A stretch of 46,281 nt of DNA from Paenibacillaceae bacterium ZCTH02-B3 (lineage in GTDB: Bacteria; Bacillota; Bacilli; Paenibacillales; Paenibacillaceae): positions 1-46,281 of the forward strand of contig LZRV01000157.1 of the NCBI GenBank assembly GCA_002159065.1, in the 5' to 3' direction. The notes beneath the pieces are model-generated. The model did not search any database. It had not been told where the DNA came from and worked only from the letters and a program-made list of their open reading frames with translations. Both the position numbers and the translations under genes were made by a program. Of the stretch, positions 34,636-43,852 are shown piece after piece (position 1 is the stretch's first letter; each line of letters opens with the position of its first letter).

Positions 34636-35463
34636 ATGGACATCGCAAGCGTCGCGGCGCTGCTCCTTGTCGGGATGGCGTCCGCCATATTCGGCAGCAT
34701 CGTCGGTTTGGGCGGCGGCGTTATCATCGTGCCGACGCTCATGCTTGCCGGCCAATGGCTGACGGGGGAAACGGTGAACGCCCCGACGGCGGTCGGCACC
34801 TCGCTGGCCGTGCTGATTTTCACGGCTCTCTCTTCCACGATGACGTATGCGCGGCACGGAACGGTGGACTGGAAGAGCGGATGGCTCTTTTTCGCCACCA
34901 GCGGCCCGGCGGCCATCTTTGGCGCCAGATGGGCGAATGCGGTGTCCGACGGCCCGTTTCAACTTGCCTTCGGCTGTTTCGTCCTCCTCATGTTCGGGCT
35001 CATGGTGGCCAGAGAACGGCTGAAACCGGCGAACATCCGGTGGCCTGTTCAACGGAGTTTCCGCGACCGTACCGGCCGCGTCTACACTTACGGCTATAAC
35101 GTCTGGTCCGCCCTGTTGGTCGGCGCGGGCGTCGGGTTCGTTTCGGGGCTGTTCGGGATCGGCGGCGGTTCGCTGTTCGTTCCGCTCATGGTGCTTTTGT
35201 ACGGGTTTCCGCCCCATGTGGCCACCGCCACTTCGATGTTCGTCATTTTGCTATCCTCTGTGTCGGGCAGCGCCATGCATTTTTTCCACGGCAACATCGA
35301 ACCGGTCGCGCTCTTGGCGCTGGCGCCCGGCGCGCTCCTGGGAGGCCGTCTCGGCGCGCGCATCGCCGCCCGGCTGAGCGGATCGCAGCTCATGTGGCTG
35401 CTCCGGATGACGCTGCTGGCGATGGCCGGATTCCTGATCTACCAGGGAATTCGGACGATGTGA
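34636..35463 (+). CDS. TSUP family (TauE/SafE-like) membrane permease
   Basis: A 275-residue protein with about eight hydrophobic helices in two homologous halves. Each half carries the family motif: G-S-I-V-G-L-G-G-G-V-I-I-V-P near the start and S-G-L-F-G-I-G-G-G-S-L-F-V-P in the second half. Members export sulfite, sulfoacetate or similar organosulfur anions. It is 15 bases behind fabI and probably co-transcribed, but no functional link is evident. The ribosome site (GGGACAG) is weak. Confidence 0.88.
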   Translation: MDIASVAALLLVGMASAIFGSIVGLGGGVIIVPTLMLAGQWLTGETVNAPTAVGTSLAVLIFTALSSTMTYARHGTVDWKSGWLFFATSGPAAIFGARWANAVSDGPFQLAFGCFVLLMFGLMVARERLKPANIRWPVQRSFRDRTGRVYTYGYNVWSALLVGAGVGFVSGLFGIGGGSLFVPLMVLLYGFPPHVATATSMFVILLSSVSGSAMHFFHGNIEPVALLALAPGALLGGRLGARIAARLSGSQLMWLLRMTLLAMAGFLIYQGIRTM

Positions 35464-35604
35464 CGGCCGGCGGGGGACGACCGCGCAACCTTGGCGGAGC
35501 CCGCACGTATATTCTGCAAGAAGAACGCCGCAACGATCTTGCGTCCTTGCGGCACAACAGCCGGCGGGAATCCGGCATGACAGACGAAGGAGGTCGCCAC
35601 GGTC

Positions 35605-36447
35605 ATGGACGAGAGCCGTCCGGAAACGGTGGTCGGCAGCAAGAGCTTCACGGCGGTCGCCGTCAACTGTGCGGCCAAAGCCGGCGAATATATCAAAATG
35701 AAACTGGGGACGACGGGACAGCCCGATTTCAAATATTCGCGGCAGGATCTGGTGACCGAAGCGGACAAGGGGGCCGAGCGACTCGTCCGCAATCTGATCG
35801 CCACCCATTTTCCCGACCATTCTTTTCTTGGGGAGGAAGGCGTCGAGCCGGGGCCCGAAGCCTCTGCCGCGGCGCTCCGGGAGGCGCTCGAAGCCGAGTA
35901 TCTGTGGATTGTCGATCCCATTGACGGCACGACCAATTTCGTGCACGGTTTTCCCTTTTTCGCGGTGTCCATCGCGCTGGCGAGGAACGGGCGGGTGATC
36001 GTCGGCGTCGTCTATGACCCCGTCCGGGACGAGCTCTTCGTGGCCGAACGCGGCAAAGGAGCCTATGTCCGGGGCAAGCGGCTGAAGGTGTCCGCCGAAC
36101 GGACGCTGGGCGAAAGCCTCCTGGCCACCGGGTTCAGCGCCAATCCGGCGGTGATGCGGATCAATGCCCGGGAGGCGTCGGCCTTGGTGCAGAAAGCCCG
36201 CAACCTGCGCGTCTGCGGTTCCGCGGCGCTGCATCTGGCCTATGTGGCGGCCGGCAGGCTGAGCGGGTTCTGGGAGCACGGGCTGAACGCGTGGGATCTG
36301 GCCGCGGGCTCCCTGCTCGTCGAAGAAGCGGGCGGCCGCATGAGCGGCGTGAACGGCGAGCCGTTCGATCTGCGGGTGCGGGACGTGGCGGCGTCGAACG
36401 GCCTGATCCACGACGAACTGCTGGCGGCGTTGCGCGAGGTGGAGTAA
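35605..36447 (+). CDS. Inositol monophosphatase family protein
   Basis: A 280-residue Mg-dependent, Li-sensitive-type phosphatase. Metal-binding motifs are L-G-E-E-G (Glu77/78), W-I-V-D-P-I-D-G-T-T-N-F (Asp104, Asp107) and W-D-L-A-A-G-S-L-L-V-E-E-A-G-G. It may act on inositol phosphate, other sugar phosphates or 3'-phosphoadenosine compounds; sequence does not decide. The ATG at 35605 follows AAGGAGGT. It is the last gene before a repeat-rich spacer. Confidence 0.92.
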   Translation: MDESRPETVVGSKSFTAVAVNCAAKAGEYIKMKLGTTGQPDFKYSRQDLVTEADKGAERLVRNLIATHFPDHSFLGEEGVEPGPEASAAALREALEAEYLWIVDPIDGTTNFVHGFPFFAVSIALARNGRVIVGVVYDPVRDELFVAERGKGAYVRGKRLKVSAERTLGESLLATGFSANPAVMRINAREASALVQKARNLRVCGSAALHLAYVAAGRLSGFWEHGLNAWDLAAGSLLVEEAGGRMSGVNGEPFDLRVRDVAASNGLIHDELLAALREVE

Positions 36448-36490
36448 GGACGCCGCCTTGCGCGGCGGCCGGCGGGGGAGCGCCGGCGAA

Positions 36491-36610
36491 GGGTGACGGG
36501 ATCGCCAACTGGGTGACGGGATGGCCAACAGGGCGACGGGGTCGCCAACAGGGTGACGGGATGGCCGACAGAGTGACGGGATGGCCAACTGAATGACGGA
36601 ATCGCCAAGG
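36491..36610. repeat. Six tandem 20-bp repeats
   Basis: The unit is close to GGGTGACGGGATGGCCAACA and starts at 36491, 36511, 36531, 36551, 36571 and 36591, with a seventh partial copy. Because 20 is not a multiple of three and copies are adjacent without spacers, it is neither coding nor a CRISPR array. It may be a slippage-prone array or a binding platform. Confidence 0.9.
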
Positions 36611-36642
36611 AGTGACAGGCGGGCCGGCAAATGGCGGAGTCT

Positions 36643-36835
36643 CCAACAACGACAAAAATGCCATTATTTTGGTCTGAAAGTGGGGTTCCAGCCAGAATAA
36701 TGGCATTTTGTGTTTTTAATTTGGAAAAATCTGTGTGAACTCTGGAGAATCGGCCGAAAATAATAGCACGAATGTCGCAAAATGACCCGAACCGCATTGA
36801 AAACGGGAAAATAACTGCATTTTTGTCGCAATTGC
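36643..36835. repeat. Four copies of a ~30-bp A/T-rich intergenic unit
   Basis: A core close to AATAATGGCATTTTTGTCG occurs four times: inverted at 36643-36672, then direct at 36692-36721, 36755-36784 and 36806-36835. The copies share the start AAAATAAy, then GCA, then TGTCGC in three of them. The region is strikingly low in GC relative to all neighbours. Similar intergenic elements are remembered from other Paenibacillaceae, but that needs a search. Confidence 0.6.
36650..36717 (+). terminator. Large hairpin formed by two inverted copies of the A/T-rich unit
   Basis: CAAAAATGCCATTATT (36653-36668) pairs with AATAATGGCATTTTG, followed by TGTTTTTAATTT. It probably ends transcripts of the inositol phosphatase gene and perhaps, on the other strand, hemL. 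Confidence 0.65.
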
Positions 36836-36900
36836 AAAACTGCCCCGCTTGGCGAAGGTTTTCGGCTGCCCGCGGCGGGGAAAGCGGCCGGGGAGGCGTT

Positions 36901-38235
36901 TTACGCCCGCTCCCGGCCCAGCAGACGGAACGCCTCCTCCGCGGCGAGGAGCGTATCGTCGATGTCCTGCTCCGTGTGCGCCACGGTCAGGAACCATGCT
37001 TCGAACTTGGAGGGCGCGATGTACACGCCGCGTTCCAGCATGAGGCGGAAAAACCGCGCGAACGCTTCGCCGTCCGTATCCTGCGCCTCCGCGTAGTTGG
37101 TGACCGGATGATCGCAGAAATGGGTGGAAAACGCCCCGCCGATCCGGTTGACGGTGAGCGGCACGCCGTTCTCCGCGGCGAACTTGGCCAGGCCGTCCGT
37201 CAGGCGTTCGGCCAGGGCCGACATTCGTTCGTAGACGCCGGGTTCGCGCAGCACCTCCAGGCACGCCAGTCCCGCAGCCACGGAAGCCGGGTTGCCGGCC
37301 ATCGTGCCGGCCTGGTAGGCGGGGCCGAGGGGCGCGACCAGCTCCATCAGGTCGGCGCGTCCGCCGTAGGCGCCGATGGGCAGGCCGCCGCCGATGATTT
37401 TGCCGAGGGCGGTCAGGTCCGGCCGGATGGCCGCGTGGTCGGGGAACGCCGCGTAGTTCTGCGCGGCGCCGTAATGGAAGCGGAACGCCGTGATCACCTC
37501 GTCGTAGATGACCAGCGCGCCCGCGTCGCGGGCCACGCGGCACACGCCCTCCAGAAAGCCGGGCTTCGGCATGACCATGCCGAAATTGCCGACGATGGGT
37601 TCCACCAGCACCGCTGCCGTCTCGTCTCCCCAGCGTTCGAGAGCCTGCCGCAGCCCGTCCAGGTCGTTGAACGGGACCGTGACCACTTCCTGCGCGATGC
37701 TCGCCGGCACCCCGGCGCTGTCTGGAACGCCGAGGGTGGACGGGCCGGAGCCCGCGGCGACCAGCACCAAATCCGAATGGCCGTGATAGCAGCCGGCGAA
37801 CTTGATGATCCTGCTGCGGCCGGTGGCGGCGCGGGCGACGCGGATGGCGCTCATCACCGCTTCCGTTCCGGAGTTGACGAAGCGCACCTTTTCCAGCGAA
37901 GGGATCGCTTCTTTCAGGCGGCGGGCGAGTTCGATTTCCCCTTCCGTGGGGGTGCCGTACAGCGTGCCGTTTTGCGCCGCCCGCACGATGGCTTCCGTCA
38001 CATGGGGATGCGCGTGGCCGGTGATGATCGGGCCGAAGGCGGCCAGGTAGTCGATGTAGCGGTTGCCGTCCACGTCCCAGAAATAGGCGCCCTGCGCGCG
38101 CCGCATGAACACGGGGGCGCCTCCACCCACCGCCTTGAAGGAGCGGGACGGGCTGTTCACGCCGCCGGCGATGTGCCGCAGCGCTTCCCGGTACAGCCTT
38201 TCGGATTCGTCGTGTTTGGTGATCCGGTTCAACAT
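36901..38235 (-). CDS. hemL: Glutamate-1-semialdehyde 2,1-aminomutase
   Basis: A 444-residue PLP enzyme making 5-aminolevulinate, the tetrapyrrole precursor. The PLP-binding lysine is Lys279 ([17 protein letters not shown]). [11 protein letters not shown] and Y-H-G-H-S-D are also typical. It is slightly longer than usual (about 430) and lies apart from the other hem genes, as does the second copy (gsaB) of Bacillus; it may be that paralogue. The ATG at 38235 follows GGAGGGACAA; upstream in-frame sequence overlaps the ABC promoter region. It diverges from the ABC transporter. Confidence 0.93.
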   Translation of the reverse strand: MLNRITKHDESERLYREALRHIAGGVNSPSRSFKAVGGGAPVFMRRAQGAYFWDVDGNRYIDYLAAFGPIITGHAHPHVTEAIVRAAQNGTLYGTPTEGEIELARRLKEAIPSLEKVRFVNSGTEAVMSAIRVARAATGRSRIIKFAGCYHGHSDLVLVAAGSGPSTLGVPDSAGVPASIAQEVVTVPFNDLDGLRQALERWGDETAAVLVEPIVGNFGMVMPKPGFLEGVCRVARDAGALVIYDEVITAFRFHYGAAQNYAAFPDHAAIRPDLTALGKIIGGGLPIGAYGGRADLMELVAPLGPAYQAGTMAGNPASVAAGLACLEVLREPGVYERMSALAERLTDGLAKFAAENGVPLTVNRIGGAFSTHFCDHPVTNYAEAQDTDGEAFARFFRLMLERGVYIAPSKFEAWFLTVAHTEQDIDDTLLAAEEAFRLLGRERA

Positions 38236-38494
38236 TTGTCCCTCCGAATGAAGCGGTCGCCGGCAGGCGGACGGTGTGCGCGGCTTTGGTGTGACGCGCC
38301 TGGCAGGCGGTTGCCGGTTTTTTCGTTTTTCGCCGCTCGAGCCCCGTCTGTTCAGGCGGCCCCCGGTTTTCCCGTCCTCCGTTTGTCTCCGACCGCCCGC
38401 CCGGCCGCCGGCGCATTCCGCTTTTCTTGTCACGTTCCATTGTAAATTGTAAGATGAACGCGTAAAGAAAGAAAAATGGAATTCGGAGGACGAC

Positions 38495-39700
38495 ATGGCG
38501 GCCATCGAAGTCGAGCGCTTGCGCAAAACGTTCAGGGTGCCCGAACACCGCGAAAGCCTGAGGGGCGCGCTGATGGACCTGTTCCTGCGGCGGTACAAGG
38601 AAATCGTCGCGGTCCGGGACATCAGTTTCCGGATTCCGGAAGGGGAAATCTGCGGCTACATCGGGGAAAACGGAGCGGGCAAATCGACCACCATCAAGAT
38701 GCTGGCCGGCATTTTGGTCCCGACGTCCGGGCGGGTGGAAGTGGCGGGCTATGTGCCCTGGCGCGACCGCGAAACCTTCGTCCGCCGCATCGGCGTTGTG
38801 TTCGGCCAGCGCAGCCAGCTGTGGTGGGACATCGGCGTCATCGAATCGTTCCGCCTGCTCCGCAAGGTGTACCGGGTAAGCGAGACGGATTTCCGCCGGC
38901 GGCTGGACGAGCTGACGGAAACGCTGCAGCTCGGGGATCTGTTGCACCGCCCCGTGCGCAAGCTCAGCCTCGGCCAGCGCATGCGGTGCGAGCTGGCGGC
39001 GGCGCTTTTGCACAATCCGTCCATCCTGTTTCTGGACGAACCCACCATCGGCCTGGACATCGTGGTCAAGACGCAAATCCGCGAGTTTCTGAAAAAACTG
39101 AACCGCGAACACGGCACCACGATTTTGCTCACCACCCACGACCTGCAGGACATCGAAGCCCTCTGCTCCCGGGTCATCATGCTGGACGAAGGGATGATCA
39201 TCTATGACGGCAGTCTGGAAGAGCTGAAGGAACGCTGGAGCAGGGGCCGGGAGATCCGGTTCCGTTTCTCCGAGCCGGTGGAACCGTCCGGATTGGCCGC
39301 CCTGACGGATGGGCTGCCCGTCCGCTGGACCGCCGCGGACGAGGAGTCGGCCCGGCTGTGGGTGCCCCGCGAAATCCAGGTGGCCGATGTGCTGGCCCGG
39401 CTCGTGGGCGCGCTGCCCATCCTGGACATGAGCTTCAAGGAGACGGGCACGGACGAGATCGTCCGCGCCATCTACCAGTCGGGGAGCGCCTCGGTTCCGG
39501 CGGCGGGTCCGGCGGGGAACGCGTCGGTGCCGGGTGTGGAGGCTGCAGGGGGCAAGCCGGTGCCTGCGGCGGGCACGGCGGAAGCCGCGCCGGTGTCCGT
39601 CAAGGCGGCGGGAGACGCCGCGGCGTCCGCCGGGCCGGAGGAAGCCGCCGAAGGGGAGCCGGGCGAAGAGAAGCGGACGGAGGCGCAGGTCCGTGGCTAG
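38495..39700 (+). CDS. ABC-2 type exporter, ATP-binding subunit
   Basis: A 401-residue ATPase. Walker A is G-E-N-G-A-G-K-S-T (57-65), Q-loop F-G-Q-R-S-Q-L-W-W, signature L-S-L-G-Q-R-M-R, Walker B I-L-F-L-D-E-P, and switch His in T-T-H-D-L. It resembles ATPases that partner DUF990 (ABC2_membrane_6) permeases, as the next two genes do. The last ~75 residues are Ala/Gly/Pro/Glu rich with repeated P-A-A-G or E-A-A elements and have no counterpart in the family. The ATG at 38495 follows CGGAGGA. Its stop overlaps the start of the first permease. The substrate is unknown. Confidence 0.92.
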   Translation: MAAIEVERLRKTFRVPEHRESLRGALMDLFLRRYKEIVAVRDISFRIPEGEICGYIGENGAGKSTTIKMLAGILVPTSGRVEVAGYVPWRDRETFVRRIGVVFGQRSQLWWDIGVIESFRLLRKVYRVSETDFRRRLDELTETLQLGDLLHRPVRKLSLGQRMRCELAAALLHNPSILFLDEPTIGLDIVVKTQIREFLKKLNREHGTTILLTTHDLQDIEALCSRVIMLDEGMIIYDGSLEELKERWSRGREIRFRFSEPVEPSGLAALTDGLPVRWTAADEESARLWVPREIQVADVLARLVGALPILDMSFKETGTDEIVRAIYQSGSASVPAAGPAGNASVPGVEAAGGKPVPAAGTAEAAPVSVKAAGDAAASAGPEEAAEGEPGEEKRTEAQVRG

Positions 39701-40487
39701 CGCGTATCTGGAATTCATCCGCATCCGTTTTCTGACCATGCTCGCCTACCGGGTCAACTACTACAGCGGCATCGTCATCTATTCGCTCAACATCGGGGTT
39801 TACTATTTCCTGTGGAAGGCGATCTACGGAGACGCTTCGCAGCTCGGCGGTTTTTCCGCCGCCCAGATCACCACCTATGTCGCGGTGTCGTGGATGGCCC
39901 GTTCCTTTTATTTCAACAACCTGGACCGGGAAATCGCCAACGAGATCCGGGACGGCAGCGTCGCCATCCAGATGGTCCGCCCCTACTCCTACCTGCTGGT
40001 GAAGTTCATGCAGGGCTTCGGCGAAGGGCTGTTTCGCCTCGTCATGTTCATGCTGCCGGGTCTCGTCGTGGTCATGCTGCTTTTTCCCCTGGATCTGCCG
40101 GAGGAGCCGTGGCGGTGGGCGGTCTTTTTCCTCATGATCCTGTTCAGCTTCCTCATCAATTCGCAGATCAACCTGCTGACGGGCATGATCGCGTTCTGGC
40201 TGGAAAACAACCAGGGCGTCATGAGCTTCAAACGGGTGTTGGTGGACCTGCTTTCCGGCGTGGTGCTGCCGATTTCCTTTTTCCCGGGATGGGCCCGGAC
40301 CGTGCTGGAGTGGCTGCCGTTCCAGGCCATCGCGTATTTGCCGGGCTCCGCGTTCACGGGCACGCTGAACGGGTCCGAGGTCGCCTATGCCATCGGCGTG
40401 CAGGCCGCCTGGAGCCTTGCGCTGATCCTGGCGATCATGCTGATGTGGCGGGCGGCGCGGCGGCGGATGTTCGTGCAGGGGGGATGA
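39693..40487 (+). CDS. ABC-2 family transporter permease (ABC2_membrane_6), first subunit
   Basis: A 264-residue protein with six predicted transmembrane helices. The N-terminal Y-L-E-F-I-R-I-R-F-L-T-M-L-A-Y-R-V-N-Y and the V-R-P-Y-S-Y-L segment after helix 2 are typical of DUF990 proteins. The GTG at 39693 overlaps the end of the ATPase gene by eight bases and has GGAGG nine bases upstream. It works as a heterodimer with the next subunit. Confidence 0.88.
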   Translation: MASAYLEFIRIRFLTMLAYRVNYYSGIVIYSLNIGVYYFLWKAIYGDASQLGGFSAAQITTYVAVSWMARSFYFNNLDREIANEIRDGSVAIQMVRPYSYLLVKFMQGFGEGLFRLVMFMLPGLVVVMLLFPLDLPEEPWRWAVFFLMILFSFLINSQINLLTGMIAFWLENNQGVMSFKRVLVDLLSGVVLPISFFPGWARTVLEWLPFQAIAYLPGSAFTGTLNGSEVAYAIGVQAAWSLALILAIMLMWRAARRRMFVQGG

Positions 40488-40490
40488 TCG

Positions 40491-41306
40491 GTGGCGGCGG
40501 GCGGCTTTTTTTCCAAAGTGTCGTTTGTGCTGTCGCTGTTCCGGGAATACCTGGCCAACTACCTGAAAACCAAGCTGGCTTACCGCGCCGACTTCTGGGC
40601 GGAAGTGATCTCCGACCTCATGTTCAACGCCGCGAATCTCGTCTTCATCTTCGTGGTGTTCCGCCACACGGCGGCGCTGGGCGATTGGAGCGAGGCGGAA
40701 ATTCTCTTCGTATACGGGTATTACATGATTCCGTACGGGATATTCTCGTGCTTTTTCAGCCTGTGGGATTTCAGCGAGCGGTACATCGTCAGGGGGGAAA
40801 TGGACCGTGTGCTCACCCGGCCGGCCAATTCCTTCGTTCAGGTCATGCTGGAAAACGTCGATCCTTCGCAACTCGTCGGCTCCGTCGTCGGGTTCGTCAT
40901 TCTGGTGTCCGCCTGGGCGTCCCTGGGACTGCCGGTGGACTGGTACGACCCGCTGGTGCTGATCGTGATGGTGATCGGATCGGTGATGGTTTACGCAGGC
41001 ATTTACGCGGCGTTGTCCGCCGTGTCGTTTTTCACCGATTCCCCCATCGGGATCACCCCGCTGCTCTGGAACATCCAGAATTACGGGCGGTACCCCGTCG
41101 AGATCTACAACCGCGCCATCCGCTTTTTCCTGACCTGGGTGCTGCCGTTCGCCTTCGTCGGGGTGTATCCGGCGTCGTTCTTCCTCGAGCGGCACCAGAA
41201 CCTTGGGATGGCCTGGCTGACGCCGGTGGTCGGGGCGGCGGTCATGTTTGCCGGCCTGAAGATCTGGAATTTCGGTGTGCGGCGTTATCGCGGGGCGGGA
41301 TCGTAA
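40491..41306 (+). CDS. ABC-2 family transporter permease (ABC2_membrane_6), second subunit
   Basis: A 271-residue protein with six predicted helices. Its Y-L-A-N-Y-L-K-T-K-L-A-Y-R-A-D-F and G-E-M-D-R-V-L-T-R-P match the DUF990 family and parallel the first subunit, so the two derive from an old duplication. The GTG at 40491 is three bases after the previous stop, behind GGGGGGAT. It ends the three-gene operon; no clear terminator follows. Confidence 0.88.
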   Translation: MAAGGFFSKVSFVLSLFREYLANYLKTKLAYRADFWAEVISDLMFNAANLVFIFVVFRHTAALGDWSEAEILFVYGYYMIPYGIFSCFFSLWDFSERYIVRGEMDRVLTRPANSFVQVMLENVDPSQLVGSVVGFVILVSAWASLGLPVDWYDPLVLIVMVIGSVMVYAGIYAALSAVSFFTDSPIGITPLLWNIQNYGRYPVEIYNRAIRFFLTWVLPFAFVGVYPASFFLERHQNLGMAWLTPVVGAAVMFAGLKIWNFGVRRYRGAGS

Positions 41307-41429
41307 GCGGAGGCGATCCGAGGCCGGTCCCGCAGGAGGGTCCGGCCGGCGATCTTCCGGGCATGATGTAAGACGGGCTTTTTTCAGATAGAATGATGGA
41401 GAAAACCAGGACAGAAAGAAGGGATTGCC

Positions 41430-41912
41430 ATGACCGTTCCCGCCGTTGGGCGGCCCGCGCCGGATTTCGAGCTGGTGTCGGGCGACGGGAAAAAGATCCG
41501 CCTGAGCGATTTCCGCGGAAAGAAAGTCGTGCTGTATTTCTATCCCCGCGACATGACGCCGGGCTGCACCGAGCAGGCTTGCGCGTTCCGCGACGCCTGG
41601 GAGGAGTTCAAGCGGCTGAACGCGGTGGTGCTGGGCGTCAGCGCCGACTCGGCGGAGTCCCACGCGAAATTTGCGGCCAAGCATGATCTGCCGTTTCCGC
41701 TTTTGTCCGATCCGGACCACAAGGTGTGCGAAATGTACGGCGTCTGGAAGGAGAAAAGCATGTACGGCAAAACGTTCATGGGCATCGAGCGCTCCACGTT
41801 CCTGATCGGCGAAGACGGCACATTGCTGCGGGAATGGCGGGGCGTCCAGGTGAAAGGACACATCGAGGAGACCCTGGCCGCCGTGGCGGAGGCGTCCGGC
41901 GGGGGAGCGTAA
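41430..41912 (+). CDS. bcp: Thioredoxin-dependent thiol peroxidase (Bcp/PrxQ)
   Basis: A 160-residue peroxiredoxin that reduces hydrogen peroxide and organic peroxides. The peroxidatic Cys46 and resolving Cys51 are in D-M-T-P-G-C-T-E-Q-A-C, and F-Y-P-R precedes them. The G-V-W-K-E-K-S-M-Y-G-K-T-F-M-G-I-E-R-S-T-F segment is specific to this group. The ATG at 41430 follows GAAGGGA. It adds to the oxidative stress set of this window (two dismutases, bacilliredoxin, MutY). Confidence 0.94.
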   Translation: MTVPAVGRPAPDFELVSGDGKKIRLSDFRGKKVVLYFYPRDMTPGCTEQACAFRDAWEEFKRLNAVVLGVSADSAESHAKFAAKHDLPFPLLSDPDHKVCEMYGVWKEKSMYGKTFMGIERSTFLIGEDGTLLREWRGVQVKGHIEETLAAVAEASGGGA

Positions 41913-42020
41913 GAGTGTCCTGGGCGCCGACGACGGGGACCGGAACGGGCTGTTTCGGAAACGGCAGACCCACGCGTCGGCCGGCCGGCGTGTCTGGTTG
42001 CGCCCGAAGCCGCTTGCGCC

Positions 42021-42050
42021 TTGACGCTCGGAACATGTCGCGTCTATAAT
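42021..42050 (+). promoter_or_regulatory. Strong promoter of guaA
   Basis: TTGACG (42021-42026) and TATAAT (42045-42050), 18-base spacer. The leader is only about 28 bases, so there is no room for a guanine riboswitch. Confidence 0.75.
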
Positions 42051-42084
42051 AGCTTCATTCCTGGACCGGGAGGGTTCGGTTTCC

Positions 42085-43626
42085 TTGGAACGAACGCACC
42101 ACGAATGGATCGCCGTGCTGGATTTCGGCGGCCAGTACAACCAGCTGATCGCCCGGCGCATCCGCGATCTGGGCGTTTACAGCGAGCTTTTGCCGTACAA
42201 TGTGTCCGCGGAGCGGCTGCGTGAAAACCCGCCGAAGGGCATCGTGTTCTCCGGCGGACCTGCCAGCGTCTACGCGGAAGGCGCGCCGATGCCCGATCCG
42301 CGGGTGTACGGGCTGGGCGTGCCGATCCTTGGCATCTGCTACGGCATGCAGCTCATGGCGCACCAGCTGGGGGGGAGCGTCGAGCCGTCGGACAAGCGGG
42401 GGTACGGCAGAGCCGACATCGAATTTGCCGCGGACTGCGATCTGGTGCACGGCCTTGACCGGGTGCAGACCGTATGGATGAGCCACGGAGACCGCGTCGC
42501 CTCCCTGCCGCCGGGTTTTGCCGTCACGGCCAGCACGGCCCACGCGCCCGCCGCGGCGATGCGGGATCCGGTGCGGCGTTTCTACGGGGTGCAGTTCCAT
42601 CCGGAGGTCCGCAACACGGTTTACGGCAACGAGATGCTCCGCAATTTCCTGTACCGCGTCTGCGGCTGCCGGGGCGACTGGACGATGGAGTCGTTCATCG
42701 ACGAAGCGGCGCGGGACATCCGCGAGACGACGGCCGGACAGAAGGTGCTGTGCGCCCTTTCCGGCGGCGTCGATTCCTCCGTCGTCGCCGCGCTGGTGCA
42801 CCGGGCCATCGGCGACCGGCTGACGTGCATGTTCATCGACCACGGGCTGCTCCGCAAGGGCGAAGCGGACAGCGTCATGGCCACCTTCGCCGGCCGGTTT
42901 GACATGAACGTGGTGCGGATCGACGCAAGCGAAAGGTTTTTGTCCAGGCTGAAAGGCGTCACCGATCCGGAACGGAAGCGGAAAATCATCGGCGAGGAGT
43001 TCATCCGCGTTTTCGAGGAAGAGTCGGCGAAGTTTGCGGATTTCGCCTTCCTGGCGCAGGGCACCCTCTATACCGACGTCATCGAAAGCGGCACCGCCAC
43101 GGCGCAGACCATCAAATCCCACCACAACGTGGGCGGCCTGCCGGAAAAGATGAAGTTCAGGCTCCTGGAACCGCTGCGCACGCTGTTCAAGGACGAGGTG
43201 CGCAGGGTGGGCGAGGAGCTCGGCCTGCCGGAGGAAATCGTCTGGCGCCAGCCGTTCCCGGGGCCGGGCCTGGCCGTCCGCGTGCTCGGCGAGGTCACGG
43301 AGGACAAGCTGGCCATCGTGCGCGAATCCGACGCCATTCTCCGGGAGGAAATCGCCAGAGCGGGCCTTGCGCGGGAGATCTGGCAATATTTCACGGCCCT
43401 GCCCGACATCCGGAGCGTGGGCGTGATGGGGGACGGCCGCACCTATGCCCATACGGTCGCCGTGCGCGCCGTCACTTCCGTCGACGGCATGACCGCCGAC
43501 TGGGCGCGCATTCCGTACGATGTACTGGAACGCATTTCGACCCGCATCGTGAACGAGGTGCCGGGCGTGAACCGGGTCGTGTACGACATCACCTCGAAAC
43601 CCCCGGCCACCATCGAGTGGGAGTGA
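42085..43626 (+). CDS. guaA: GMP synthase (glutamine-hydrolysing)
   Basis: A 513-residue enzyme converting XMP to GMP. The class I glutaminase part has the nucleophile Cys85 (G-I-C-Y-G-M-Q) and the H-P-E of V-Q-F-H-P-E-V. The ATP pyrophosphatase part has S-G-G-V-D-S-S, and the C-terminal dimerisation part ends [11 protein letters not shown]. The TTG at 42085 follows GGGAGGG by ten bases; no ATG precedes the first conserved strand. It heads a purine cluster with an NCS2 permease and purEK. Confidence 0.96.
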   Translation: MERTHHEWIAVLDFGGQYNQLIARRIRDLGVYSELLPYNVSAERLRENPPKGIVFSGGPASVYAEGAPMPDPRVYGLGVPILGICYGMQLMAHQLGGSVEPSDKRGYGRADIEFAADCDLVHGLDRVQTVWMSHGDRVASLPPGFAVTASTAHAPAAAMRDPVRRFYGVQFHPEVRNTVYGNEMLRNFLYRVCGCRGDWTMESFIDEAARDIRETTAGQKVLCALSGGVDSSVVAALVHRAIGDRLTCMFIDHGLLRKGEADSVMATFAGRFDMNVVRIDASERFLSRLKGVTDPERKRKIIGEEFIRVFEEESAKFADFAFLAQGTLYTDVIESGTATAQTIKSHHNVGGLPEKMKFRLLEPLRTLFKDEVRRVGEELGLPEEIVWRQPFPGPGLAVRVLGEVTEDKLAIVRESDAILREEIARAGLAREIWQYFTALPDIRSVGVMGDGRTYAHTVAVRAVTSVDGMTADWARIPYDVLERISTRIVNEVPGVNRVVYDITSKPPATIEWE

Positions 43627-43667
43627 CCAGGCGGAAAAGACCATCCCGAATGACGGATCGGAACGTT

Positions 43668-43710
43668 CCGGGCGGGACCGGCCGGACGGAAGAGGCCGCG
43701 TCCCGCCCGG
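43668..43710 (+). terminator. GC hairpin after guaA
   Basis: CCGGGCGGGAC (43668-43678) pairs perfectly with GTCCCGCCCGG (43700-43710). There is no T run, so termination may need a factor or be incomplete. Confidence 0.45.
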
Positions 43711-43732
43711 CGTCTGCCGTCGAAAAATTTCG

Positions 43733-43762
43733 TTGACACGGTTTGAAGGGTGCCACTAGAAT
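43733..43762 (+). promoter_or_regulatory. Promoter of the purine permease gene
   Basis: TTGACA (43733-43738) and TAGAAT (43757-43762), 18-base spacer. The 83-base leader lacks a purine riboswitch core and a PurBox. Confidence 0.75.
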
Positions 43763-43852
43763 GATGTTGTGAGTTTGAAAGCGTTTTACATCCGGGATTG
43801 GCAGCTTTATCCAAACCACATTTTTTGGCCAAAAGGAGGATTTCGTTCACAA

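Noticed and set aside
36491-36610. Possible CRISPR array
   Set aside because: The repeats are 20 bp and directly adjacent without unique spacers, and no cas gene is in the window.
36716-39739. A 1007-codon open frame on the minus strand
   Set aside because: It mirrors hemL in another frame and the ABC ATPase on the other strand. It has no ribosome site and no recognisable domain; both underlying genes are certain.
39600-42161. An 853-codon open frame on the minus strand
   Set aside because: It is the complement of the two ABC permeases and bcp, dominated by His/Gln/Asp text typical of antisense frames to membrane proteins.
43763-43852. Purine riboswitch before the purine permease
   Set aside because: The 83-base leader lacks the conserved junction and loop sequences of the purine aptamer, and no terminator pairs with it.
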